DNA of 64,000 bases from the NCBI GenBank assembly GCA_023394615.1, contig JAEXAI010000016.1:186001-250000 (forward strand), read 5' to 3'. This DNA comes from Actinomycetes bacterium. Lineage in GTDB: Bacteria; Actinomycetota; Coriobacteriia; Coriobacteriales; Eggerthellaceae. A model generated the notes under the pieces. It saw nothing but the letters and a program-made list of their open reading frames with translations, was not told where the DNA came from and did no database searches. Shown one piece after another: positions 44,006 through 52,456 of this stretch (position 1 is the first letter of the stretch; the number at the start of each line of letters is the position of its first letter). Position numbers and translations under genes: made by a program.

Positions 44006-44146
44006 ATGTGCCCGGATGCTCGTCGGGGCTCTCTGCACACTGAGATTCTTTTATTCATAGGACTGCAGCAGCGCAGCGCACGAGCGGAATCGCGACGCGA
44101 TTTCGCAAGCAGCGCAGCGGGTGCCCCGGCGGGCATCCGGGCGCAT
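44006..44146. repeat. Palindromic repeat, third family (141 bp)
   Basis: Arms 44006-44029 and 44123-44146 match in inverted orientation at 21 of 24 positions; all three mismatches would be G-U pairs in RNA of the plus strand. Inside are a second hairpin (GCGGAATCGCG facing CGCGATTTCGC) and two direct copies of AGCAGCGCAGCG. It fills half of the 279-bp spacer between the LuxR start and the MFS stop. The short frames on both strands here are artefacts of the symmetry. Confidence 0.7.
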
Positions 44147-44159
44147 GACAGGCGGACAA

Positions 44160-45530
44160 TCAACTCTCGATCTCACGGCCTTCCGCATCTAGCATCGGAG
44201 CACCTTCGGCGATGCGCTTTTCCACCAGCACGCGCGAAGAGAGCATGGAAATGATGAGCGCCGCGCCCATAATCACGGTCGCGACCATCACCATGATCCA
44301 TGCAGGAACAAATGACAGGTATGCATCGAAAAGCAATCCCGACACGACTGATCCGATGGCCGCACCGAGCATTTCGAACGCCGTGACGATACCGGTGAGC
44401 ATCCCCAATTCCTTCTTCCCAAATTCTTTGACCGTTATGATAGGCGGAGCTACCGTACCCATGCACGTGCCGAACCCGAAGAAGAACGCTGCGAGCACAG
44501 GACCGGCAACGGTCTGAGGAAAGCACAGTGCGATAGCTGCAGCAAACGAGGCCACAGTACCCAGAATCGTTCCCACTTTTATGCCCAGGCGGTCATAGAT
44601 TGCACCCAGTGATATTTTTGCCACAATCACGATTGCTAGATACAGCGACCAGATGCTACCAGCCCACACAGCGTCGTGGCCGCCAGTAACAACTTCCACT
44701 CCTCCCACGGTAACAGAAGTCATGTTCGCGATGGAATTCGTGATGATAGCGCCGTTGTCGATACCCATCATCACAAAGCCCAGTATCATCATCCAGAACG
44801 TCACACTTTTGCGCGCGACCTTCCAACCGATGGACACTTGAACAGGCACATCAGGTGAGCGATCGGCTTTTTGCTCTTCTACCTGGCCAGCACCGAAAGG
44901 CTCAAGCCCCTTGTCGCAGGGACGGTTGCGAAAAGCTACCACTACCAGCGGCAATCCCAAAACCAAGCACACCACGGCCAACACCGAGAATGCCGGGCGC
45001 CAGCCCCACCCTACGATAATTGCGCTGGTGATGGGAGAAAGCACTACGCCGCCCACACCTGATCCGGAAAGCGCGATGGATACGGCTAGGCCGCGCTTGA
45101 GCGTGAACCAGTTGGAAATAAGCACGCTTGCCAGAAGCCTCGTGCCAGCGACCACGATGAACCCAGCCAACACGCATAGCGCATACAGCTGCCACAGTTG
45201 TGTAACAGCGGAAAAACCCAGGAGGCAAATTGTACTGGTAACAACGGTAATCGTCCCAAGAATGCGTACATCCCAGATGTCGATAAGCCGCCCGATTATC
45301 AATGACGCAAACACCGCCACAACCGTACATAACGACACGCCCGTATTGAACTGCCCAACCGATATGCCCATTTCAGCCACCATATGGGTTTGAAAAAGCG
45401 GGATGCAATTCACAAACACCGTGTAGCAAGTAGCCATGAGCAAAAAGCCACCGGCCACAATCCACCAGCCGTAAAACGGCTTCTTACGACCTGATTCCTT
45501 ACTACCCGCGGTCTTGCTACCATCGCTCAT
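44160..45530 (-). CDS. MFS transporter, oxalate/formate antiporter (OFA)-like
   Basis: 456 residues with 12 predicted membrane segments. It begins FYGWWIVAGGFLLMATCYTVFV and has the NWFTLKRGLAVSIALSGSGVGG segment seen in OFA and monocarboxylate carriers, quoted here in part: NWFTLKRGLAVSIA. The start overlaps the stop of the upstream peptidase gene by 4 nt (ATGA), so peptide or N-acyl amino-acid hydrolysis products may be its cargo. That is inference. It is followed by a palindromic repeat. Confidence 0.9.
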   Translation of the reverse strand: MSDGSKTAGSKESGRKKPFYGWWIVAGGFLLMATCYTVFVNCIPLFQTHMVAEMGISVGQFNTGVSLCTVVAVFASLIIGRLIDIWDVRILGTITVVTSTICLLGFSAVTQLWQLYALCVLAGFIVVAGTRLLASVLISNWFTLKRGLAVSIALSGSGVGGVVLSPITSAIIVGWGWRPAFSVLAVVCLVLGLPLVVVAFRNRPCDKGLEPFGAGQVEEQKADRSPDVPVQVSIGWKVARKSVTFWMMILGFVMMGIDNGAIITNSIANMTSVTVGGVEVVTGGHDAVWAGSIWSLYLAIVIVAKISLGAIYDRLGIKVGTILGTVASFAAAIALCFPQTVAGPVLAAFFFGFGTCMGTVAPPIITVKEFGKKELGMLTGIVTAFEMLGAAIGSVVSGLLFDAYLSFVPAWIMVMVATVIMGAALIISMLSSRVLVEKRIAEGAPMLDAEGREIES

Positions 45531-46981
45531 TTCATGTCCCCCAGCCTATCCAGATTCCGCATCAACTCGATATAGAACCCCACGCCCTGTTTGAAGCTTT
45601 CCACGTCCAGACATTCGTCTTGTCCATGGATGCGCGCACGCTGATCACCCTTGTACAAAATGCCCGCAAAACGATATACACGAGGAAACACCTGTGAGAA
45701 GTGACGCGAATCAGTGCAGCTACTCTGCACGTAAGGCGTCACTCCGGTATCGGGGTAGACGCTTTGGGTAACCGCGCGTAAATAGTCGAAAACCTCGTCA
45801 TCGAAAGGCGATATAGGCGACGGGTCGATGGCATCGCGCAATGTCATATCGATATCTCCCATAAAGCACTGCCGTATGCGATTGCTTGCCACCTGCACGT
45901 TTTCTGCCGGATCGATGCGCACGTTCACCGCCGCCTTCGCCTGTTTTGGAATGATATTGGCAGCTGAGGCTCCTTCGAGTTCGGTAAGGGCGTAAGTGGT
46001 GCGCACCATGGCCGCCGTTTCGTGATTGCTTTTCAAAATCTTTTTCACGATGGGGCGAAACAGCCACATGTTGCCGAACACCATTTTGTATGCAAACGTG
46101 CTATGGGCGGCAAGCTCGCGCAGCATGGCATCCAGCGCAGGCGACAGCTTGGCTGCCGGAGGGTTCTTCTGCAGGTTGTCCAAGCCCGCCACCAACTTCG
46201 CAGTTGAGTCATCTAGCGACGGCGTCGAAGCATGACCACCCGCCGCGGAAACGGTTATAAATGCGTTGAACAGGCCTTTTTCCGCAACGCCGATAACTGC
46301 CATGTTGTTTTTCACGCCTAGGGGCGCGTTGTCGATAATGGCGCCTCCCTCGTCCAGCACGAAAAGCGGATGTATATCGCGTTCTTTGAGCAGGTCGACC
46401 AGTACAGGCGTGGTACCCCCGTTGTCCTCTTCGCAATTCGAAGACCACAGGTATATCGTGCGCGCGGGCACGAATCCTTCTCCAATAAGCGTATTTGCAG
46501 CTTCGTAGAGACCGGCAAGCAGACACTTGTTGTCCACCGCTCCACGTGCCCAGATCAGTCCGTCTTCGATATCGGCAGCGAACGGATCATGCGTCCAGTT
46601 GGCAGGATCGGCCGCAACCACATCGTAATGGGCCATAAGCACCACGGGAGCTGCCGCATCGTCGGCACCCTTCCATTCCAGAAGGATGCCGTATGTGTTC
46701 ACCATTTCCAACTTCGCCGTGTTGAACAGGTTTGGATACAACTGGCGCATTTTAGGCATGAACTGGTCGAAAGGCGTGTGATCTGCGTTGGGATCTTCCC
46801 TGCCCCACACGGTAGGCAAACGCAGCATTTCCCTGAAACGCTCAACTGCCGCATCGTCGCCACGCGCATCAGAGTGCGGGATAGGGTTCTTAGGCGGTGT
46901 CGGCTTTACTCGAACAGCCCCAATCAGAAGCACTACGACCAAAAGCACGATGATCCCTAGAACGACCATCAACACTGTCAT
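45527..46981 (-). CDS. Membrane-anchored M20-family metallopeptidase
   Basis: 484 residues. A hydrophobic N-terminal anchor (about 3-24) precedes an M20/M25/M40 catalytic domain. Metal-ligand motifs are MAHYDVV (His, Asp), WARGAVDNK (Asp), SNCEEDNGG (catalytic Glu pair) and CTDSRHFSQVF (final His). It resembles carboxypeptidase PM20D1-like enzymes more than cytosolic dipeptidases. An orientation with the active site outside the membrane is plausible. It is cotranslated with the MFS carrier through an ATGA overlap. Confidence 0.92.
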   Translation of the reverse strand: MTVLMVVLGIIVLLVVVLLIGAVRVKPTPPKNPIPHSDARGDDAAVERFREMLRLPTVWGREDPNADHTPFDQFMPKMRQLYPNLFNTAKLEMVNTYGILLEWKGADDAAAPVVLMAHYDVVAADPANWTHDPFAADIEDGLIWARGAVDNKCLLAGLYEAANTLIGEGFVPARTIYLWSSNCEEDNGGTTPVLVDLLKERDIHPLFVLDEGGAIIDNAPLGVKNNMAVIGVAEKGLFNAFITVSAAGGHASTPSLDDSTAKLVAGLDNLQKNPPAAKLSPALDAMLRELAAHSTFAYKMVFGNMWLFRPIVKKILKSNHETAAMVRTTYALTELEGASAANIIPKQAKAAVNVRIDPAENVQVASNRIRQCFMGDIDMTLRDAIDPSPISPFDDEVFDYLRAVTQSVYPDTGVTPYVQSSCTDSRHFSQVFPRVYRFAGILYKGDQRARIHGQDECLDVESFKQGVGFYIELMRNLDRLGDMK

Positions 46982-47059
46982 GATTCACTCTCCTTTGAAA
47001 CCATATCCAGCGCACATGTTTCCTACGAACACTCTCAACACGAACCCGCAGCGCGCATG

Positions 47060-47092
47060 AAAACGTGTCAAACGACCCGTCCCACTGACACG
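47060..47092 (-). terminator. Terminator of the malic enzyme gene
   Basis: On the minus strand CGTGTCA, a 15-nt loop and TGACACG are followed by TTTT, 4 nt beyond the malic enzyme stop codon. Confidence 0.75.
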
Positions 47093-47096
47093 CGCG

Positions 47097-48248
47097 TTAT
47101 TCCACGCAATCACGAACGGCACGCGAAACTACTTCGGCTGCTCGCGGATCAAAGGGCTCGGGCATGATGAAATCTTCCGACAGCTCATCATCTGACACCA
47201 GCGCTGCCAAAGCCTGTGCCGCAGCCAGTTTCATCTGTTTGGTGATGCGCGTAGCACGGCCCTCCAGCGCTCCTTTAAAAATGCCAGGGAATGCAATCAC
47301 ATTGTTTATCTGATTCGGGAAATCTGAGCGTCCCGTACCCACCACGCGCGCCCCTGCCGCACGGGCGACATCCGGATAGATTTCCGGATCGGGGTTCGCC
47401 ATGGCGAAGAGTATCGCATCATCGTTCATGCTGCGCACCATCTCAGCATCAACGATACCGGGCGCGGATACGCCCACGAAAATATCGGCACCGCGCATGG
47501 CATCGGCCAAGGTGCCTTGGGCATCATTCAAATTCGTGGTCGCCAGCATCGCGCGCTGCGCCTCGTTTATATCGGTCGAGTGAGAGTTGATGATGCCACA
47601 GCGATCACAGAGCATGACATGCTGGAAACCATAACTCAAAAGCAGTTTAGCGATGGCAATACCGGCAGATCCAGCCCCGTTCACTACCACACGGCAGTCT
47701 TCCTTGCGCTTGCCGGTCAGGCGCAGCGCGTTTATAACGCCAGAAAGTACCACAATAGCAGTACCATGCTGATCGTCATGCATCACAGGAATGTCGAGCG
47801 CGTCGATTAATCGCCGCTCAATCTCGAAACAACGTGGGGCGGAAATATCTTCTAGGTTGATGCCACCGAAAGCCGGTGCGATACGGATGACGGTTTCGAC
47901 AATCTCATCGACATCTTGGGTGTCCAAACAGATAGGCACTGCGTTCACGCCGCCGAATTCCTTGAACAGGACCGCTTTGCCCTCCATCACAGGCATAGCC
48001 GCCAGAGGCCCGATGTTGCCCAGACCCAGAACTGCGCTGCCATCGCTTACAACAGCAACCGTGTTCGCCTTCACCGTGTACTTGTAGGCATCTTCCGGAT
48101 TCGCCGCAATCTTGCGGCAGGGCTCAGCCACACCGGGTGTGTAGGCCAATGCCAAATCGCGTCGCGTAGCGATTTCCATTTTCGGCGCGGTCTCCAGCTT
48201 TCCCTGCCACTGTTCGTGCAAAAGCAGCGATTCTTCTTTCAGGTCCAT
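47097..48248 (-). CDS. Malic enzyme (oxaloacetate-decarboxylating malate dehydrogenase)
   Basis: 383 residues, the short bacterial form. It converts malate to pyruvate and CO2 with NAD(P). ALAYTPGVAEPCRKIA, SDGSAVLGLGNIGP, HDDQHGTA (substrate/metal motif) and VVNGAGSAGIAI (Rossmann motif) are present. The ATG at 48248 follows GAAGGATGGATT; the open frame extends upstream without family similarity. A perfect stem CCCTTG/CAAGGG at 48355-48371, about 110 bp upstream, could be an operator. It stands at one end of the C4-dicarboxylate gene region. Confidence 0.95.
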   Translation of the reverse strand: MDLKEESLLLHEQWQGKLETAPKMEIATRRDLALAYTPGVAEPCRKIAANPEDAYKYTVKANTVAVVSDGSAVLGLGNIGPLAAMPVMEGKAVLFKEFGGVNAVPICLDTQDVDEIVETVIRIAPAFGGINLEDISAPRCFEIERRLIDALDIPVMHDDQHGTAIVVLSGVINALRLTGKRKEDCRVVVNGAGSAGIAIAKLLLSYGFQHVMLCDRCGIINSHSTDINEAQRAMLATTNLNDAQGTLADAMRGADIFVGVSAPGIVDAEMVRSMNDDAILFAMANPDPEIYPDVARAAGARVVGTGRSDFPNQINNVIAFPGIFKGALEGRATRITKQMKLAAAQALAALVSDDELSEDFIMPEPFDPRAAEVVSRAVRDCVE

Positions 48249-48479
48249 AATCCATCCTTCATGCAGTATGCGAATACGCGCATCTACGTCCTTGCTAGTT
48301 GCCTCCAGCAAGCAGTGAGCAAGCGCGTACGAATGCGAACGCAGGTCATTATACCCCTTGTTGTGCAAGGGCTGCAGAAAGGGTGCGCATTATCATCGTC
48401 ATGCATGACATTCGGCCTTGCAAATCTTGATGTTCGCTATCCGATTTCAAAAAAGGCAGTCGATTGAGTCTGCTCGACT

Positions 48480-49136
48480 TTAGGCATGTTGACCTTTCGA
48501 TTCTTCATAGCCGAACACATCATGAATGCGCGTATAGAGACCCTGATGCAGATAGATGGGCATGAGCGGCGCGTGGCCCATAATGCGGTCTTTCACCGCT
48601 AGATACGTGACCGGCGCCTCCGAATGCCGTATGAACAGAGCATCATGCCCCACGCACAATCCCAGCACAACATTTAAATCTGTCTGCTCCCTGTTCAGCA
48701 GTTCAGCTTGCCCTACGGGATTGCACAGCGTCTTTCCCATTCCCGGTACCCGATCGCATATGAAATCGTCTTTCAGAAGCTCTCGATTGAGAGATCCCGT
48801 TTTGCAAATAACCGAGGACACGGCGAAACCGTTATCGCGCAGCACATCGCAGAACACAGCCGCCTCACGTGCGAGCGTCATACAGAACGCCACTCCGATA
48901 GTATGGTAGGCGCAATTGCGAGCATAGAGCATAATCTCTTCTACACGCGTTGCCCATCCGTAGCCTTCGCGCGTCGTGATATGAGACTGCAACATTGCCT
49001 GGTAGTCATCGCTTGCAGCGTCGCACGCACGCAGCCCGCACTCGTGGGCAAATTGCCTGTCTTCCACCGAAGAAGCGACTGCGTCCTTTTCGACCTCAAT
49101 TAAATGAGCCGAACTCTCCTTTGACTCCATTGCCAT
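48480..49136 (-). CDS. DUF1847 protein
   Basis: 218 residues. The C-terminal 150 residues match DUF1847 well: RVEEIMLYARNCAYHTIGVAFC, CKTGSLNRE, CNPVGQAELLNREQTDLNVVLG in part (CNPVGQAELLN), GLCVGHDALFIRHS and VKDRIMGHAPL. The usual N-terminal Cys-rich metal-binding motif is reduced here to ECGLRAC. The function is unknown; conserved Cys/His suggest metal or redox chemistry. It lies 59 nt downstream of a dicarboxylate carrier gene in the same direction, so the two are probably one operon. Confidence 0.88.
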   Translation of the reverse strand: MAMESKESSAHLIEVEKDAVASSVEDRQFAHECGLRACDAASDDYQAMLQSHITTREGYGWATRVEEIMLYARNCAYHTIGVAFCMTLAREAAVFCDVLRDNGFAVSSVICKTGSLNRELLKDDFICDRVPGMGKTLCNPVGQAELLNREQTDLNVVLGLCVGHDALFIRHSEAPVTYLAVKDRIMGHAPLMPIYLHQGLYTRIHDVFGYEESKGQHA

Positions 49137-49195
49137 TCCTTTCAGCTATTTGTGCAGGTTAGAGATTCATACAACGTAAAGCAGAACACGCCCTA

Positions 49196-50743
49196 TCACA
49201 CGATTGCAGACACCAACAGCACGACAAGCGGTATAGTGACGAACAAAATGCCGACAATATCGATAATCGCGCCAGTTTTTATCATCTTGGTGATTGGTAC
49301 ATAGCCACTGGCGTAGACGATGGCATTAGGCGGGGTCGACACGGGCAACATGAATCCAAGCGATGCCGAAAGAGCCACTCCCACCGCAATAGGCACCGGA
49401 TCCACACCCGCACTGATGGCCGTAGTTATGGCGAGAGGTCCTACCATATTCGTAGCAGTCGTGTGGGATGAAAGCTCCGACATCACAAGTGCCAGCACGC
49501 AAAACGTGGCCGTCAGCAACACATACGACGGTGATCCACCAAGCATATCCACAATGCGATCGCCGAGCCACAAAGACAAACCCGTCTTGTACATCATCGA
49601 TCCCATGGAAAGCCCGCCTCCGAACAAAAGGAGCGTGCCCCAATCTACGCCTTCTACCGCATCGCTCCATTTCAGGGTAAATTCCCCTTTTGCACGCTCC
49701 GTCGGCAACACGAATAGCAGCAATGCGGCCAGAAGCGCTACGGTAGATTCAGGAAGAACGTCATTGTACGCAGCCAGAATCTGATTATCTGAGCCAAAGA
49801 CGATGCTCAAAACACCAGGGGTCACCCACAAACACACTGCTATCAAAAATGCGAAAGCGGTGTTCTTCTGACCCCTCGTCCATCGGCCCATCTTGGCTTG
49901 TTCTTCCGCAATCATTCTCTCGGCGCCTTCAATGTTCCTTATATTTGTCGGAAACAGATGATGCACCACAAATGCCATGAGTGCGAAGAACGCTATCATG
50001 GCGATTGAACCCCATATCATCCATGTGAAAAACGAGATACGCACGTCTGCCATAGAATCCAGAAGCCCTACCACGATAAGATTCGGAGGCGTGCCGATAG
50101 GAGTCAAAACACCGCCGATAGATGCCCCATAAGCAACCATCAGCATCAGACCCGTGGCGTATTTGCTCTTCGTCAGGTCTGCACTCTGACCATTGGAGGC
50201 GCACATGTTCTGCATGGTCGAAAGGAGCCCCAACGCAATCGGCAACATCATTGCAGCAGTAGCGGTGTTGCTAATCCAGCCAGAACAGAGCGCCGACGCT
50301 ATCCCTATAGTCAGAAAAATCCTCGTCGTACTGCCTCCAACCCATTTCAACGAGAGCAAACGATATGCGATTCGCTTATCAAGCCCGTGCACCGACATGG
50401 CCTTCGCAAGGATGAACCCACCGAGGAACAAAAAGATAATCGGGTCGGCAAAAGAAGCGAATGCATCTGTAGGGTCGGCAACATTGAAGACTACAATCAA
50501 AACGGGCACGAGTAGCGCCGTCACTGCAATAGGCACCGGCTCGGTAATCCACCATATACATATGAACGTTAGAATAGCGAGAAGCATATGCGCCGACGCG
50601 ACGATATCTTGGATGGGCGACAGATACACGAGCAAGGCGCACAGAGGACCGCCGACAAAACCAATAGCCCGACGGACCGAGTCGAAGGTAATGAATTCAG
50701 ACACATTCGATGGCACCTTTTTTATAAACATTGCCTTGCTCAT
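49196..50743 (-). CDS. DASS-family Na+/dicarboxylate symporter (carrier 2)
   Basis: 515 residues with about 12 membrane segments. Family motifs include ILTFICIWWITEPVPIAVTALL in part (WWITEPVPIAVTALL), SNTATAAMMLPIAL (the SNT substrate motif), TPIGTPPNLIVVGL and LPVSTPPNAIVYASGYV. It belongs to the SLC13-like branch that imports succinate, malate or fumarate with Na+. An upstream palindromic motif (50857-50875) is shared with the larA and carrier 1 promoters. The DUF1847 gene follows. Confidence 0.94.
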   Translation of the reverse strand: MSKAMFIKKVPSNVSEFITFDSVRRAIGFVGGPLCALLVYLSPIQDIVASAHMLLAILTFICIWWITEPVPIAVTALLVPVLIVVFNVADPTDAFASFADPIIFLFLGGFILAKAMSVHGLDKRIAYRLLSLKWVGGSTTRIFLTIGIASALCSGWISNTATAAMMLPIALGLLSTMQNMCASNGQSADLTKSKYATGLMLMVAYGASIGGVLTPIGTPPNLIVVGLLDSMADVRISFFTWMIWGSIAMIAFFALMAFVVHHLFPTNIRNIEGAERMIAEEQAKMGRWTRGQKNTAFAFLIAVCLWVTPGVLSIVFGSDNQILAAYNDVLPESTVALLAALLLFVLPTERAKGEFTLKWSDAVEGVDWGTLLLFGGGLSMGSMMYKTGLSLWLGDRIVDMLGGSPSYVLLTATFCVLALVMSELSSHTTATNMVGPLAITTAISAGVDPVPIAVGVALSASLGFMLPVSTPPNAIVYASGYVPITKMIKTGAIIDIVGILFVTIPLVVLLVSAIV

Positions 50744-50856
50744 AATTGTGTGCTCCCCCTACATGAGCGTCCCTGCGCGTCTCAGCGACGATTACTGCAG
50801 CAATCAAACTGCAAGACTCGTTGACGCAGATAGTAGATTCGAAAGCCATCCGACGA

Positions 50857-50875
50857 TACACCCATGAGGTGTGTA
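50857..50875 (-). promoter_or_regulatory. Shared operator-like motif upstream of carrier 2
   Basis: TACACCCATGAGGTGTGTA is nearly palindromic and lies 114 bp upstream of the carrier 2 start. It agrees with 52421-52436 and 61336-61350 in the pattern TACACCCNNNAGGNG. Confidence 0.55.
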
Positions 50876-50950
50876 ATCTTATATCTCCTGTTCAAACGCT
50901 TATTTTTAAGGATATGAGAAGAGATTTTCTCATTATATTGAGTAAGAATT

Positions 50951-50983
50951 AGTGGCAGGACGGATTAGAGGCGTCCTGCCACT
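50951..50983. terminator. Perfect 12-bp hairpin after larA-like gene
   Basis: AGTGGCAGGACG and CGTCCTGCCACT pair exactly around a 9-nt loop. It is about 130 nt beyond the larA-like stop. The T run is weak on both strands, so it may be an RNA-stabilising structure rather than a terminator. Confidence 0.6.
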
Positions 50984-51114
50984 TTGAGAAAAGGAGGAAT
51001 CGGAAAAGCCAGAGATTGGGAATAGCGGCCCTTAAGAACATTGGGAGAGATGCAACCCGCAGCAGGTTAAAGAGGGAGAGAGTACTGCGAGGTGCGGTTG
51101 TTCTGACACAAGGG

Positions 51115-52362
51115 CTACATCTCTTTTGGCAAAGTCGATCCTCCAAAGGGCATGGCGATTACCTGCGCGTCGCGGCCGAGTTTATAAAACGCAACGTCTA
51201 ACGCCTGTTGGGCATTGTCATATTTTTCCATGAACACGCCTTTAGTCTGAGGACGAGTCCATTCGGAAACGAAATAGATGCTGGCCTTTTCTTCTACCAG
51301 CGCGATAGCTGCGGCCTTGTGACCGCCTAAAGTGAAGTCGGCATGCAGACGATCTACTATCTCAGAAGGCTTGGCTGCTTCTTTGAACCAGGTCTCGAAA
51401 GTGTCTTCGCCATATCCTTCCTTGCAGCAGCCAATCAGTATGATGATGCCACCTTCGCGTACAGCATGCTTCGCGTTTTCAAGTGCCTTTTGCGTCTGAT
51501 AGAGATTCGCATCTTTAGGAGCCCCGCCCTGCGACACCAAAACGATATCAGCTCGCTTTTCGATTGGAAGCAAATAGAATGAATCCAGAAAACGGCACCC
51601 GGCTCTATGGGCGGCAATCGGATCGCCCGCAAATGATTTGACGATATGTTTATGGGGATCAAGCACCACATTGACGATGAAGTCACAGCCGACCATGCGG
51701 CCCGCCTCTTCGATGTCCATGCGTACGGGATTGCCTTCCAGATGCCCTGCATAGGATTCCTCTTCCACCATATGGCGGTGGTTGCCTTTGATGGAATTGC
51801 GTGTAGACATACCGGGCATAATGGCCTTGTATCCACCGCTGTATCCAGCGAAATAATGAAACTCTATGTTGCCAAGACATATACGCCGATCAGCTTCGAC
51901 AACTTGGCGCATCACTTCCACTGTCGTGCCGGAAGAGGTCTCGCCCAGGGTCACGAAATCATCCGGGTCGCTATCGATGCAGGTAATTTCATTGAAGGCC
52001 CGCACGCCCGCAAGATGCAAGCGTTCCGAATCCGTCTGCTCGCGATGCACACCGCGCCCGAATATGAGCGTGATGTCATCCGGTTTACACCCGGCCGCAT
52101 AAAGTTCGTCGAGTAACGTAGGCATCACGTGCCATGTAGGCATCGGGCGCGATATATCTGACGTAAGAATAACGATTTTCTCGCCGGGTTTGACGATTTC
52201 GCGCAGCATTGGAGAATCTATTGGATTGGCAAGCGAATCGGCAACTATCTGCTGCTCTGATTCGTCGGCTTTCATTTCCCCTGGCTGTAAAACCGCCTGA
52301 AGGTTGGCATCGGGAACCTCGACATTTTCGCTTCGGTTATCGTATCCGAAAGACAACTTCAT
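51115..52362 (-). CDS. larA: LarA-type nickel-dependent racemase/epimerase
   Basis: 415 residues, full length for LarA, which interconverts D- and L-lactate (or related 2-hydroxyacids) with the nickel-pincer cofactor. FGRGVHREQT, EFHYFAGYSGGYKAIMPG and KGNHRHMVE provide His106, His169, Lys179 and His195; their spacing equals that of the known active-site residues of the Lactobacillus plantarum enzyme (His108, His174, Lys184, His200). The cofactor-making genes larB, larC and larE are not in the window. Substrates other than lactate are known for this family, so malate-type hydroxyacids remain possible. The promoter carries the motif shared with both dicarboxylate carriers. Confidence 0.88.
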   Translation of the reverse strand: MKLSFGYDNRSENVEVPDANLQAVLQPGEMKADESEQQIVADSLANPIDSPMLREIVKPGEKIVILTSDISRPMPTWHVMPTLLDELYAAGCKPDDITLIFGRGVHREQTDSERLHLAGVRAFNEITCIDSDPDDFVTLGETSSGTTVEVMRQVVEADRRICLGNIEFHYFAGYSGGYKAIMPGMSTRNSIKGNHRHMVEEESYAGHLEGNPVRMDIEEAGRMVGCDFIVNVVLDPHKHIVKSFAGDPIAAHRAGCRFLDSFYLLPIEKRADIVLVSQGGAPKDANLYQTQKALENAKHAVREGGIIILIGCCKEGYGEDTFETWFKEAAKPSEIVDRLHADFTLGGHKAAAIALVEEKASIYFVSEWTRPQTKGVFMEKYDNAQQALDVAFYKLGRDAQVIAMPFGGSTLPKEM

Positions 52363-52420
52363 ATTCCGCTCCTTCTCTTATTTCGATAAGCGAAGAATAG
52401 GAACTTTTCAATCGATTTTA

Positions 52421-52436
52421 TACACCCATCAGGGGT
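52421..52436 (-). promoter_or_regulatory. Shared operator-like motif upstream of larA
   Basis: TACACCCATCAGGGGT lies 59 bp upstream of the larA start. On the minus strand it runs into TGTATAAAAT, a good extended -10 box, so a bound protein would touch the promoter. Confidence 0.55.
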
Positions 52437-52456
52437 TGTTTATTCATATATGCAGC

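Larger units (their letters stand above)
50744..51114. other. 371-bp spacer with promoter motif and hairpin
   Basis: It holds the carrier 2 promoter region on the left (motif at 50857-50875) and the larA terminator hairpin (50951-50983). The 130 bp between that hairpin and the larA stop show no gene. Confidence 0.5.

Noticed and set aside
43972..44254. Short frames on both strands in the LuxR/MFS spacer
   Set aside because: They encode mirrored Arg/Ala-rich peptides produced by the palindrome.
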